DNA from: Balneolaceae bacterium
Lineage (GTDB): Bacteria; Bacteroidota; Rhodothermia; Balneolales; Balneolaceae
Direction: 5' to 3'
Assembly: GCA_017795005.1 (NCBI GenBank)
Contig: CP051242.1
Coordinates: forward strand, 3,030,119 to 3,094,118
DNA length: 64,000 bases
The notes under the pieces were generated by a model, which was not told the DNA's origin, searched no databases, and was given only the letters and a program-made list of their open reading frames with translations. Both the position numbers and the translations under genes were made by a program. This document shows positions 26,779-36,698 of the stretch, piece after piece (positions within the stretch are counted from its first letter, which is position 1; each line of letters opens with the position of its first letter).

Positions 26779-29271
26779 ATGAAAACTTATCTCATATTAA
26801 TTTTAACTGCCTCACTTACGATCCTTAATGCTGTAAAAGCACAAGAAATTACAGGGCTTGACGGTTTCAGCCTTTTTCTTGATCCCGGTCACAGTCAAAC
26901 TGAAAATGAGGGGCTTTATAATTATTCTGAAGCGGAAAAGGTTCTACGCGTAGGTTTAGAACTCAGGAGATTACTTCTTACTTATACAGATATCGATACA
27001 GTTTATATAAGCCGTACTAACGACCTCCAGCAAGTTTCTCTTTCACAACGAACAGACCTTGCCAATTTTCTTGCCCCTGATTTTTTCCATTCTATTCACA
27101 GTAATGCTGGTTCTGCCTCAACAAATAATACACTATTCTTACATGGCGGATGGAGAAAAGATGGTCAAACAGTTGAGAAAAATCCAGCGGGTGGAAAGGA
27201 TATGGGAGATATTATGGAAATAGTTCATACCGCAGCAATGAGGATTCCTACTATTGGTAATTATGCTGACAGAACTTTTTACCAGGGATTCCCGACAAGT
27301 CACACCAATCAATGGCCCTATTTACATGTAAACAGAGAAACCAATATGGCTTCAGTCTTGAGTGAATCTGGCTTTCATACTAATCCCACCCAACAACAGA
27401 AAAACCTGAATACTGAATGGAAGCATATGGAAGCAATGTCTTTCTTCTGGGTTATGCTTGAATATCTTGATGTTGAAAGACCAACAGTTGGTATTGGAGC
27501 GGGTTTAATTACGGATGCTGATAATGATTTACCTATAAATGGGGCAACCATTTCTATCGGAGATTCAACGTATACTACCGATACAGATGAATCTTTATTT
27601 GATCAATACTCAGCATTACCAAATGCTCTTAGAAACGGATTCTACTATATAACCGGATTGCAACCAGGTCAAGCTGAGCTGATCGCCACAGCAGATGGAT
27701 TCTATTCAGATACGGTGGAAATTAACATCGATTCGACAGATTTTACTTTTACTGATGTTGCTCTAATTTCAAGTGTACCCCCATTTATTTTGTCAAATTC
27801 TGTTGGAAATGACAGCCTTATCAATCCAGGAGAAGATTTGGTTCTACAATTCAGTCGTTCTATGAACACTCAATCTGTAGATGAAGCCCTGAGTTTCTTT
27901 CCGGAAGTGGAATATTCCTCAAGTTGGAATAGTAATGGAACTGAACTCAGCATTAATACAACCAGTTTAGAATTTATTAGTAATTACACTCTTACCATCG
28001 ACTCAACTGCTTCCGACAATTCAATTTATGAACATTCATTGGATGGAAATGGTAATGGTGAAAGCAATGGTGATTTCGTTCTCGATTTTGAAACTGGTCA
28101 GGAAGATATAAATGCTCCCGTTATTACAAGTATCTATCCGGATGGGGTCAGACCTGACGGACTTTGGCCAATTGCCAGCATTTCATTTGATGAACATCTT
28201 GATACTACTAAAATTGATAATTCTACTGTACAGATTAGAATAGGTACGTACTCAGTTCCCGGCGTTGTAAAATATTACACTGTAGATGAAAAAAGTGTGC
28301 TAAACTTTTTTCCATCCGAGCGCCTTGAGCCAAACAAATTTTATAAACTGCAATTTGATGGTAGTATTAGTGATACTGCAGGTAATAGCTTGGGGAAAAA
28401 TGTTTTACGTACATTTCAAACTCCTAACTTTGAGTATGTTAATGCGACTGAAGTCGACGATTTTGAAGGAGGAATTAATTCCTGGTGGCAACCTTCACAA
28501 AGTGGTAGCACAACTGGTTATTTAGCCGAAGAAACAATCATTTCGGTAACGGATAAAACCCTAAATCTCCTCACTGAAAGTTCTCAGGCTATGCAACTAA
28601 ATTATGGTTGGGATACTACTTCAGCTGAAAACCTTATTCGTGAATACAGAAGTGTTGGACTCCCCAGATTTGGAAACCAGAGATTTGTTCAGTCTTATAT
28701 ATTTGGCGATGGAAGCGAGAATCTTTTCAGATTTATGATTAGAGATGGAAGTAATCAACTTGAAGGGAGTAGCTGGCAAACTATCGATTGGATTGGTTGG
28801 AAATTGGTGACCTGGGATTTAGCGCAAGATAGCGTAATTGCCTGGGTTAACGGAAACGGATCAATTAACGGAAATAGCTATGTCGATAGCTACCAATTAA
28901 CATATAAAAAAGGTGGAGCTGTAACCGGAACCTTAATCTTTGATGACTTCCGTGTAGTGGACAAAGGACTTCCAACTTCAACAGAAGAAATAGATTCAAA
29001 TTTACCTGTTCGGGTTGAGCTTTCGCAAAACTATCCCAACCCTTTTAATCCAACAACCAGTATAAACTTTGGATTGCCGGAAAATGGTGATGTCAGCCTT
29101 AAAATATATGACATGCTTGGCAGAGAAGTGGCTGTGTTATTTGATGGGGTTAAAAAACAAGGTTATCACAGCATTACATTTGATGCATCTGCACTGGCAA
29201 GTGGAGTATATATTTATCGCCTAAATACTAATACCGGGGCTATCACAAAAAAAATGACTCTCCTTAAATAA
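26779..29271 (+). CDS. Secreted N-acetylmuramoyl-L-alanine amidase with Ig-like domains and type IX tail
   Basis: 830 residues from ATG 26779, where the signal peptide begins (MKTYLILILTAS, cleavage near VKAQ); a GTG at 26764 is less likely. Residues about 25-225 are an Amidase_3 domain with zinc ligands in FLDPGHSQTENEG, the Glu of YSEAEKVL, His in HSIHSNAG and the catalytic Glu of LSESGFHTNP. A carboxypeptidase-regulatory-like insert and Ig-like/SbsA-like repeats follow (PVITSIYPDGVRPDG, FDEHLDTTKID). The last 79 residues run from YPNPFNPTTSI to MTLLK. It should cut the amide bond between MurNAc and the stem peptide, outside the outer membrane. It ends in a hairpin terminator. Confidence 0.85.
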   Translation: MKTYLILILTASLTILNAVKAQEITGLDGFSLFLDPGHSQTENEGLYNYSEAEKVLRVGLELRRLLLTYTDIDTVYISRTNDLQQVSLSQRTDLANFLAPDFFHSIHSNAGSASTNNTLFLHGGWRKDGQTVEKNPAGGKDMGDIMEIVHTAAMRIPTIGNYADRTFYQGFPTSHTNQWPYLHVNRETNMASVLSESGFHTNPTQQQKNLNTEWKHMEAMSFFWVMLEYLDVERPTVGIGAGLITDADNDLPINGATISIGDSTYTTDTDESLFDQYSALPNALRNGFYYITGLQPGQAELIATADGFYSDTVEINIDSTDFTFTDVALISSVPPFILSNSVGNDSLINPGEDLVLQFSRSMNTQSVDEALSFFPEVEYSSSWNSNGTELSINTTSLEFISNYTLTIDSTASDNSIYEHSLDGNGNGESNGDFVLDFETGQEDINAPVITSIYPDGVRPDGLWPIASISFDEHLDTTKIDNSTVQIRIGTYSVPGVVKYYTVDEKSVLNFFPSERLEPNKFYKLQFDGSISDTAGNSLGKNVLRTFQTPNFEYVNATEVDDFEGGINSWWQPSQSGSTTGYLAEETIISVTDKTLNLLTESSQAMQLNYGWDTTSAENLIREYRSVGLPRFGNQRFVQSYIFGDGSENLFRFMIRDGSNQLEGSSWQTIDWIGWKLVTWDLAQDSVIAWVNGNGSINGNSYVDSYQLTYKKGGAVTGTLIFDDFRVVDKGLPTSTEEIDSNLPVRVELSQNYPNPFNPTTSINFGLPENGDVSLKIYDMLGREVAVLFDGVKKQGYHSITFDASALASGVYIYRLNTNTGAITKKMTLLK

Positions 29272-29283
29272 ATATTAAAACTT

Positions 29284-29309
29284 AAAAGCGCTTTATAGCG
29301 CCTTTTTTT
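29284..29309. terminator. Intrinsic terminator between convergent amidase genes
   Basis: AAAA then GCGCT, a four-base loop, AGCGC and CTTTTTTT on the plus strand. It ends the plus-strand run from 22686 and also faces the convergent amidase gene that ends at 29308. Confidence 0.7.
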
Positions 29310-31125
29310 ATTTATCGGGTTGATCAGAAATAGTTTCTAGATATCCGTATTCCAGATAAAATTGTTCCAAACCTTTTACCATTTCTTCCGCAACACTAAC
29401 TTGAAAATCTTTATTATTTAATAGAATTTCCTCATCAGGATTTGAAAGGAAAGCAGTTTCAACAAGTACACTTGGGAATTCTGTGGGCTGATTAAGAGTG
29501 AAATTAAAATTCCCGATTAATCCATAATCATCAAGCCCTAAACTCATAAAACGGGCGTACATAATTTCTGAAATTGACTTAAAAGCTATATGCTTATATA
29601 GAATTCCAGCCCCTTTTATCCTTAATGGGTCGCTTCCATATCCTATAGAATTAGCATGAATACTTATCAAAACATCTGCTTCAGTATCCATTACTTTATC
29701 CCATCTTTCAGCCATATATACATATTGGTCATCGTCTCTGGTCATTACAACGGTAGCACCTTGCTCTTCCAACATTGACTTAAAAAGTTCCGATATCTGA
29801 AGATTTATCACTTTTTCCATTGTTCCTGCGGCTCCTAAAGCACCCAAATTTGAACCTCCGTGTCCGGCATCAACAGCTATAACTCTCCCCGAAAGAGGTC
29901 TGGTAACATCTTTAATAACAGGAGGTCTTCTTATCTTTATTTCTAAATTCGAACCCAATCCGTACGAAAGACCATAGCCCCAATTTTGGCTGTGTTCGAG
30001 CTCAATAATTAATCTAAAACGATCATTTTCAACTTGTCGCCAATCCACATTTTTTATCCCATGAGAAGTGAGATACTTAATCCTCCAATTAGTATTCGAT
30101 GTAGCACCAAATATGTCTACAATAATTTTGTTAGGATCTAGCTCCTGATAAGAAATATATGGCAGTTTCTCAGAAAGAGTGAGCCGGATTAAATCAGAGT
30201 CTTCGTTTCCGGAAATTCGAATAGTACCTGTTAAGGAAGATGCGACTGGAATATTTTCATCAAGAAGTTCTACAAATCTGGTTGGAATCCATGCATCCAA
30301 ACTCTCAGATAACCGAACCTTGTAGGCGTTATTCTGTTTTCCAACAATATTTAATTTAACACCTTCTTCTAGATATCCATGTCTTGCCCCACCTAAGCGG
30401 TCGGTACCTAAGCCTACATTCAGATATGCTTTGTCGGCTACTACTTCTCCTACAATAGGGGTTTTCAAAAAACTTACTTTGCCAGGAACTACTTTCTTAT
30501 GGTACCCAAAAAGCCCTTTCTTAATTTTAACAACTATCTTTAGATCTTTTCCAAAATCATTTGGTTTTACAATGTAGGTTCCACGATAAATACCTTTGAG
30601 GCCATCACTTAAGTCCTCATCAAGTTCCTTCATCTTTATATTTCCAGTAACACCATTCACACTGAAGTATGCCTGTTGTCCAGGTTTACCCCGAAATTGA
30701 ACCGTAAGGGTCTCCCCATTCTCGAGCCATAAATCACCTTCCGGTTCCATTTTATAGTCCGAAATGGCTTTTTTTGTATATTCGACTCTCTCTTCAACCG
30801 GACGTATCAGGTACATTGTTTTTGACAGAGATTCTCCACTCCTCTCAACTCTGAATTCAATCAGTGTGGTGTCTTCTTCATGTTGAATCATGTCGATAAA
30901 AGCTCCACTTGAATAAACTTTAACTTCATTGCCATTTACAAAGGCTTTTGCTTCCGGGTGTGTATTCGCCGCTACTCTGTATCTTGAAAAAGAATACATA
31001 ACGGTATCTTCTTCAGGAATTACAATATTAAGATATAACGAATCTGTAGTAAAGCTGTTTTGTTGAGCAATTGCTCCTGAGTTTATAAATAACAGGCTTA
31101 AAAAAAGTACCCCAAATTTCTTCAT
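29308..31125 (-). CDS. Periplasmic N-acetylmuramoyl-L-alanine amidase with AMIN domain
   Basis: 605 residues: signal peptide (cleavage near AIAQ, residue 21), a long N-terminal beta region of unclear family, an SH3-like segment near 235-290 (AYLNVGLGTDRLGG, KVRLSESLDAWIPTRFVEL), an AMIN-like domain near 300-395 (IRLTLSEKLPYISYQEL, IIVDIFGAT), and a C-terminal Amidase_3 domain with VDAGHGGSNLGALG, the Glu of MEKVINLQ, VLISIHANS and LVETAFLSN. All zinc and catalytic residues are present. It lacks a sorting tail, so it likely stays in the periplasm. NamZ is the gene just upstream (5 bases), so both are probably expressed together. Confidence 0.87.
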   Translation of the reverse strand: MKKFGVLFLSLLFINSGAIAQQNSFTTDSLYLNIVIPEEDTVMYSFSRYRVAANTHPEAKAFVNGNEVKVYSSGAFIDMIQHEEDTTLIEFRVERSGESLSKTMYLIRPVEERVEYTKKAISDYKMEPEGDLWLENGETLTVQFRGKPGQQAYFSVNGVTGNIKMKELDEDLSDGLKGIYRGTYIVKPNDFGKDLKIVVKIKKGLFGYHKKVVPGKVSFLKTPIVGEVVADKAYLNVGLGTDRLGGARHGYLEEGVKLNIVGKQNNAYKVRLSESLDAWIPTRFVELLDENIPVASSLTGTIRISGNEDSDLIRLTLSEKLPYISYQELDPNKIIVDIFGATSNTNWRIKYLTSHGIKNVDWRQVENDRFRLIIELEHSQNWGYGLSYGLGSNLEIKIRRPPVIKDVTRPLSGRVIAVDAGHGGSNLGALGAAGTMEKVINLQISELFKSMLEEQGATVVMTRDDDQYVYMAERWDKVMDTEADVLISIHANSIGYGSDPLRIKGAGILYKHIAFKSISEIMYARFMSLGLDDYGLIGNFNFTLNQPTEFPSVLVETAFLSNPDEEILLNNKDFQVSVAEEMVKGLEQFYLEYGYLETISDQPDK

Positions 31126-31130
31126 AATTG

Positions 31131-32387
31131 TTAATCGTATAGATAATATTGTTGTGATTTTTTTCTGAATGATTCCACGTCTTTGTTTAAATAATCCCGA
31201 ATATCATCCACTTTATAAGATTCCATAAAACGTTTCCTTACTTCATTTGAGCCTGATACCTTATCAAACATTGACCAACGGTTTTCTCCTAGTTTGAAAA
31301 TATCTGTATCGGGGTAAAGCTCTTTATGGACTTGCATAAAGTAATACTGTAAAAGCATAAGCTCAGCTTTAGTATAGTCGTTAAAATGAATCTGTACCCC
31401 ATGCAAGGTTTTCCCCTGATCTCTTCCATAAAACGGTTTGAATACTATTGGTCTGAATTCCACACCAGGTATCTCCAGGGCGTTCATTTTTTCTGCTAAA
31501 GCCCTTTCCTCAATCCATTCTGCTCCAAATAACTGAAAAGGGAGAGTGTACCCCACTCCTTCCGAAAAAACACCCAATTCTCCCATTATTCCAGTAGCTA
31601 CATAAAAATAGGCAGAGTTTGCATTAGGTATATGTGGAGAGGTTGGAATCCAGTGAAGCCCGGTTTCCTCAAATGTCATAGAACGATCCCATCCTTCCAT
31701 TTCAACTACTGAAAGAGATACTTTTTTACCATTTCCCAACCAACCTTCATTATTAATCATTTTTGCTACTTCTCCAGGAGTAAGTCCATACACATATGGA
31801 ACAGGGTATTGACTTACGAAAGAAAAATAGCCTTCCTCTGCTAGATTACCTTCAATTTTATTACCTCCAAGTGGATTAGGACGATCTAAAACCACAAACT
31901 CTATTCCTTCTTCGGCTGCAGCTTCCATCGCCAGTCCCATAGTACTTATATAAGTATAAGATCGAACACCTATATCCTGGATATCGTAAACTAAAACATC
32001 CACACCACTGAGCATTTCTTTAGTAGGTTTTCTCGTTCTTCCATATAAAGAATAAACAGGCACTCCTGTCACCTCATCTGTATAGTCATCAACTTTATCA
32101 CCGGCAGCGATTTCCCCTCTTGCACCATGTTCAGGGCCATATAGAGCCACCAATTCTACCTCATCCGCTTCAAATAAAATATCAATAGTAGGCTTCAGAT
32201 TATAGCTTAGCCCTGTCGCATTGGTAATTAGTCCTACTCTCTTTCCTTTTAGCTCTGAGAAATCATTTTCAACTAATACATCTATTCCAGTTTTCACTCT
32301 GGTTTGTGAGATTTTTTCCTGTGCACAAGCTTCAAAGGAAAATCCGATAAGCAAAAGTAAAATTATTAAACCCGAACTTTTTGTCAT
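31131..32387 (-). CDS. namZ: Exo-beta-N-acetylmuramidase NamZ (DUF1343, GH171)
   Basis: 418 residues with an N-terminal signal segment (LLLLIGFSFEACAQ; the Cys could be a weak lipobox). The DUF1343 hallmarks are in order: GKRVGLITNATG, ALYGPEHGARG, GVPVYSLYGRTRKPT, YDIQDIGVRSYTYISTMG, VLDRPNPLGG, YVYGLTPGEVA, TSPHIPNANSAYFYVATG, and EGVGYTLPFQLFGAEW. Bacillus NamZ (YbbC) removes MurNAc from non-reducing ends of peptidoglycan chains, and ybbC-ybbD pairs it with NagZ; here nagZ is the divergent neighbour, 91 bases away. Confidence 0.88.
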   Translation of the reverse strand: MTKSSGLIILLLLIGFSFEACAQEKISQTRVKTGIDVLVENDFSELKGKRVGLITNATGLSYNLKPTIDILFEADEVELVALYGPEHGARGEIAAGDKVDDYTDEVTGVPVYSLYGRTRKPTKEMLSGVDVLVYDIQDIGVRSYTYISTMGLAMEAAAEEGIEFVVLDRPNPLGGNKIEGNLAEEGYFSFVSQYPVPYVYGLTPGEVAKMINNEGWLGNGKKVSLSVVEMEGWDRSMTFEETGLHWIPTSPHIPNANSAYFYVATGIMGELGVFSEGVGYTLPFQLFGAEWIEERALAEKMNALEIPGVEFRPIVFKPFYGRDQGKTLHGVQIHFNDYTKAELMLLQYYFMQVHKELYPDTDIFKLGENRWSMFDKVSGSNEVRKRFMESYKVDDIRDYLNKDVESFRKKSQQYYLYD

Positions 32388-32478
32388 GAGTGATTTTATT
32401 AGATTGAGTATAATTGCAATTTAAACTATCTGATTTTTACTATTTGTAAGTAATTATAAAAAGGAATTAAGACTACTT

Positions 32479-33543
32479 ATGCCACTAAAGAATTATGACT
32501 TTTATGACCTTAGCTTGAGAGAAAAAATAGCTCAATTATTTCTCATTGGTTTCCACGGAAATATAGTTTCCAAAGGTTCTGAAGTTTGGAATATGATTCA
32601 GAAGTTTAAGCCGGGAGGTGTTATTCTTTTTGATAAAGACATGGTAAATCATCAGCCTGTTCACAACATAAAATCTCCTGAGCAGGTAACGAAGCTCACT
32701 GAAAGTTTACAAAATGCCACAAAAATCCCATTATTAATTGGAGTAGATCAGGAAGGAGGATTAATTAATCGATTAAAAACTGATTATGGTTTTCCTGAGA
32801 CAAGATCTCACCAAAAACTTGGAGAAATTGATAATAAAGAAACTACTTTTAATGAAGGAAAACATATTGCTTCTATTCTTTCAGAATGTGGTATTAATAT
32901 TAATTTTGCCCCATGTGTCGATTTAGCTATTGAAAAGGAAAGTTCAATAATCGCAAAAAGAGAGCGGTGTTTTGGAGAAAATTCTGATCAGGTTATTAAA
33001 CACGCCAGAGAGTACATTAGTGGACATCATCAAAAAAAGATTCTTACAGCATGTAAACATTTTCCGGGGCATGGTAGTGCGAAAGGTGATACCCATGCCG
33101 GTTTTGTAGATGTTACCGAAACATGGACAATAGATGAATTAAAACCTTATACCGCACTTATTAGTGAAAATCTTTGCCCGGTAATTATGACTTCCCATAT
33201 CTTCAATAAGAACTTCGACGAAGACCTTCCTTCAACATTATCAGAGAAAACGATTACAGGTTTACTTAGAGATAAAATTGGATTTGAAGGAGTTGTAATT
33301 TCGGATGATATGCAAATGAGGGCTATAAGTGACCATTATAAACTTGCAGAGTCACTTAAACTTGGTTTAAATGCCGGTCTTGATATGTTCTGCTTCGGAA
33401 ATAATTTACTTTTAGAGCAAGTAAGTTTAGATGAAGCTATTTCTGCTGTAGAAGAGTTGATAGCACTTAAGAAGATTCCTGAATCAAGAATAGATGAATC
33501 GGTGCAAAGAATACTGAACCTAAAGAAAAATTGGATTAGTTAA
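32479..33543 (+). CDS. nagZ: Beta-N-acetylhexosaminidase NagZ (GH3)
   Basis: 354 residues, single-domain GH3. Key residues are in place: GVDQEGG at 88-94, KHFPGHGSAKGDTHAG with the Asp204/His206 general acid-base dyad, and the nucleophile Asp276 in VISDDMQM. There is no signal peptide, so it acts in the cytoplasm on imported GlcNAc-anhydroMurNAc or GlcNAc-MurNAc, releasing GlcNAc. Divergent from namZ; its end overlaps the convergent kinase gene by eight bases. Confidence 0.87.
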   Translation: MPLKNYDFYDLSLREKIAQLFLIGFHGNIVSKGSEVWNMIQKFKPGGVILFDKDMVNHQPVHNIKSPEQVTKLTESLQNATKIPLLIGVDQEGGLINRLKTDYGFPETRSHQKLGEIDNKETTFNEGKHIASILSECGININFAPCVDLAIEKESSIIAKRERCFGENSDQVIKHAREYISGHHQKKILTACKHFPGHGSAKGDTHAGFVDVTETWTIDELKPYTALISENLCPVIMTSHIFNKNFDEDLPSTLSEKTITGLLRDKIGFEGVVISDDMQMRAISDHYKLAESLKLGLNAGLDMFCFGNNLLLEQVSLDEAISAVEELIALKKIPESRIDESVQRILNLKKNWIS

Positions 33544-34387
33544 GTTTTTTGAGATGGTTCTCTACTAGTCTCTCTAATGGCTTTCTAATGACTACTGATA
33601 GTGTCATCCCTCTTTCCTTTAATACTTCTTCCAGTATAATTTGATAGACAGAAGCAATAGACCCTACAAATCCAATTCCCAACGTTTTGCTTTCTTCAAA
33701 ATAGGCTAATTGTTTATCAGCAAAGGCTTCAAAACCTTTTTTAACCATTTGCTGGATATATGGATGTTCTTTATACGTTCCTATAATCCTGGAGTAGGAA
33801 GCAACGAATCTATTCGCCTGGGGTTCTTCATATACTTTATGTAGTATTCCTTCCAGGTTCATATCAGAAGTTTCTTCTAATGCTTTCCTAAGGTCAGATG
33901 GCATGGTTTTGTAGTAGTACCCGTTTAATATTCTTTTCCCGAAATAACCACCACTACCCTCATCACCTAATACAAATCCCAATGAAGGAATACCTTTTTC
34001 GATCTTTACTCCATCAAAAACACATGCGTTTGAACCGGTTCCCAATATGCAGGCTACACCCTTAGTTTCACCAAAACAAGCAATTGCAGCCCCTAACAAA
34101 TCGCTTTCTATAAATATATCAGCCTCTTTAAAATTCTCTCTTATGGCATTTGCAAGTATCGCTTTTCTGGATTCATTTCCGCTACCAGATCCGTAAAAGT
34201 AAATCTCATCAATACGAGTTTCTCCTAATTGTTTCTTTACCCCTTCTCTTATAGCTTCTGATAATTGACCAAATGTTCTGAAATAGGGATTTAAACCATC
34301 ACTGGTACAGAACTTTTGCTCTCCGGATTTATTTATAAGGACCCATTCTGTCTTGGTTGACCCGCTGTCTGCAATAAGAATATTCAT
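33536..34387 (-). CDS. BadF/BadG-type amino-sugar kinase (GlcNAc/MurNAc kinase-like)
   Basis: 283 residues from ATG at 34385-34387 (MNILIADSGSTKTEW), preferred over a TTG 21 bases upstream. It shows the ASKHA phosphate motifs IADSGSTKTEWVL and ACILGTGSNACVFDG plus GFVLGDEGSGGYFGKR. This is the N-acetylglucosamine kinase branch of the BadF family, to which MurK (acting on MurNAc and GlcNAc) belongs. It would phosphorylate sugars released by NagZ and NamZ for the downstream deaminase. Confidence 0.78.
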   Translation of the reverse strand: MNILIADSGSTKTEWVLINKSGEQKFCTSDGLNPYFRTFGQLSEAIREGVKKQLGETRIDEIYFYGSGSGNESRKAILANAIRENFKEADIFIESDLLGAAIACFGETKGVACILGTGSNACVFDGVKIEKGIPSLGFVLGDEGSGGYFGKRILNGYYYKTMPSDLRKALEETSDMNLEGILHKVYEEPQANRFVASYSRIIGTYKEHPYIQQMVKKGFEAFADKQLAYFEESKTLGIGFVGSIASVYQIILEEVLKERGMTLSVVIRKPLERLVENHLKKLN

Positions 34388-34476
34388 ACAAATTTTTTCT
34401 TTTTTCAAAGATAGTTAACCCATTATTTCATTACCAACTTGGATGCTTTTTTAATTACATTCCTTGAATAAATTTT

Positions 34477-35643
34477 ATGATCATGACTTCAATTAGTGGC
34501 ATTTCTTCCGGCAAAAGACTCATCTCTTTAGACTTTTTCAGAGGAGCAACAGTAGCAGCAATGATTTTGGTGAATAACCCGGGATCATGGTCTCATATTT
34601 ATGGTCCTCTAAAACATGCTGAATGGCATGGATGGACACCAACAGATCTCATTTTTCCATTCTTCCTGTTTATTGTAGGAGTTTCAATTGTACTCGCATT
34701 TACAAAGGCAAAAGCTAAAGGTGCTTCTGATAAAGATCTTTTAAACAAGACATTAATCCGGGCATTAAAAATTTTTGGATTAGGTCTTGCTCTTGCGGCT
34801 TTTCCATACCTCATTTTTAGTCCGGAATTAGGCATTCATTCAAATTTGTTGGATATCCGTATTCCTGGAGTCTTACAACGGATTGCTATTTGTTATGCGA
34901 TAGGAGCAGTGCTGTTTCTGTATACCAGACCTAAAACTCAAATGATTACCCTAGGATCACTTTTAATTGGGTATTGGGTAATCATGGAATTGATACCTGT
35001 TCCGGGACATGGTGCCGGAGCAATTGACAATCCTGATTCTAATTTAGCAGCATTCATAGATCAGATGATTCTGGGATCACATATGTGGAAAGAAACATGG
35101 GATCCTGAAGGACTTCTAAGTACAATTCCTGCTATTGGAACCACTTTATTGGGTATTTGGACGGGTAGAATGTTAGTCGCTGATCATTCTTCGGAAGAAA
35201 GCAGAACACTCGAGTTTTTTAAGTGGGGTTTTATCTTAATAATTATTGGTTACTGCTGGAGTTGGGTATTTCCTATAAATAAAAATATCTGGACGAGTTC
35301 CTATACCTTACTTACCGGTGGACAAGCAATGTGTATTTTTGCATTATGCTATTGGTTCATTGATGTAAAAGAAGGAACCAAATTTACAGATTGGGGGGTC
35401 GCATTTGGCATAAACGCTATCACAGTCTTTTTCCTTAGTGGTATTATAGGAAGACTGGTTATTCTGATCAGATTCAATATCGATGGGGAGTCCGTTGCTT
35501 TAAAAACCTGGCTATTCAATAATGTATTTAATCTTATAAACTCACCAATTAATGCCTCCATCCTTTATGCAATAGTATGGATTATACTTTTCTGGGGATT
35601 AGCACATTGGATGAAAAAGCGGAATCTTATTATTAAGGTTTAA
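34477..35643 (+). CDS. nagX: NagX-like membrane acyltransferase (heparan-alpha-glucosaminide N-acetyltransferase family)
   Basis: 388 residues with about ten membrane segments. The signature RLISLDFFRGATVAAMILVNN, HAEWHGWTPTDLIFPFFLFIVG and PGVLQRIAICYAIGA matches the DUF5009/HGSNAT family. Members transfer acetyl groups across the membrane to glucosamine. In other bacteria nagX lies in GlcNAc-use clusters, as here. A second ATG two codons on is possible. It ends 15 bases from the convergent phosphoesterase gene. Confidence 0.8.
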   Translation: MIMTSISGISSGKRLISLDFFRGATVAAMILVNNPGSWSHIYGPLKHAEWHGWTPTDLIFPFFLFIVGVSIVLAFTKAKAKGASDKDLLNKTLIRALKIFGLGLALAAFPYLIFSPELGIHSNLLDIRIPGVLQRIAICYAIGAVLFLYTRPKTQMITLGSLLIGYWVIMELIPVPGHGAGAIDNPDSNLAAFIDQMILGSHMWKETWDPEGLLSTIPAIGTTLLGIWTGRMLVADHSSEESRTLEFFKWGFILIIIGYCWSWVFPINKNIWTSSYTLLTGGQAMCIFALCYWFIDVKEGTKFTDWGVAFGINAITVFFLSGIIGRLVILIRFNIDGESVALKTWLFNNVFNLINSPINASILYAIVWIILFWGLAHWMKKRNLIIKV

Positions 35644-35657
35644 AAGAATATCTAAGA

Positions 35658-36698
35658 TTAATTTTTCTTTTTATTATCAAAATTAATTTCTGCCTTGTAT
35701 AGGCTATCCTGTACCTGCTCAAATTCTTTTCTCTCAAGAATTCTTTGTTCTTCTAAGGTATCATTTGGGTCTAATTTGTGTTCCCAATCATAGACGACAG
35801 CTTCCCAACTGATAATATCTTTTTCACCAAGAGTAAGTACAGTATATCCGGGTTCAAAACCCAGCCAATTCCCACCCCACCATGCAGCAGAAGCTGACTG
35901 AGAAGTAATGTACCAAACATTATTAAACCTAAAATCTTCGCTCATATGTGTATGACCCTGAAGAAGAGCTTTAACACCATGCCGTTCAAGTATAAAACGT
36001 AAATCTCTGTTATCCTTTAGAACTAAATGGTTCATAGATTTGAGCTCTTGATCAGCATTTATTTGCCCCATATGGTTAAATGCTGCATAATGAGAAACAA
36101 CTATAGTGGGTATTCCTTTATGCTTTCCGAGATCATGTCTTAACCAATCAAGTTGCTCCTCTCCAATTCTCTGTTCGTAAGCAGGCCCGTGTTCAGCTTC
36201 GATTTCATGAATAGAATTGAGCACAACAAAATGCCACCCCTTATGATTGAATGAATAATAATCAGCATCCATCCCCAAAGCATCCATTATAAATTTTTTA
36301 CCAATTCCGGAATGATTTGAAGGAACTTTACGCCTCGACGAAAGTCCAAGAACGTCGTGATTACCCAGGCAGGGATAGTAGGGCATATTAAGTTCTGAAC
36401 TTATTTCTCTGAAAAGAGATATTTGTTCTTCGTAATCTTCCATTTCGGTATATAGACCATCAAATACCATATCTCCACCCATTAAAACTAATTCGGGTTT
36501 TATAGAAAGGTTATTAATAGACTCAATACATTTCTGATACCCTTTTGCTCCTTGTCTTTTAGATGTTACATGGCTATCAGTAAGATGTACTATACTGAAA
36601 TGTTCTTCATTCGATTCCTTACTACTTGAAAGAATAGTTCCAAGACCAAAAGAGCCTAAACCAAGATTTTTAAGAAAACCTCTTCTTCCTGTTTTCAT
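35658..36698 (-). CDS. Tat-exported calcineurin-like phosphoesterase
   Basis: 346 residues. The N-terminus MKTGRRGFLKNLGLGSFG has a twin-Arg motif and a short hydrophobic core, typical of Tat export. The metallophosphoesterase ligands are all visible: VHLTDSHVT, LMGGDMVFDG, LGNHDV, VVSHY and LLQGHTHMS. It starts inside the last four bases of the GHL10 glycosidase gene (ATGA overlap), so the two are co-translated. The substrate is unknown; a sugar phosphate or phosphodiester outside the cytoplasm would fit the locus. Confidence 0.83.
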   Translation of the reverse strand: MKTGRRGFLKNLGLGSFGLGTILSSSKESNEEHFSIVHLTDSHVTSKRQGAKGYQKCIESINNLSIKPELVLMGGDMVFDGLYTEMEDYEEQISLFREISSELNMPYYPCLGNHDVLGLSSRRKVPSNHSGIGKKFIMDALGMDADYYSFNHKGWHFVVLNSIHEIEAEHGPAYEQRIGEEQLDWLRHDLGKHKGIPTIVVSHYAAFNHMGQINADQELKSMNHLVLKDNRDLRFILERHGVKALLQGHTHMSEDFRFNNVWYITSQSASAAWWGGNWLGFEPGYTVLTLGEKDIISWEAVVYDWEHKLDPNDTLEEQRILERKEFEQVQDSLYKAEINFDNKKKN

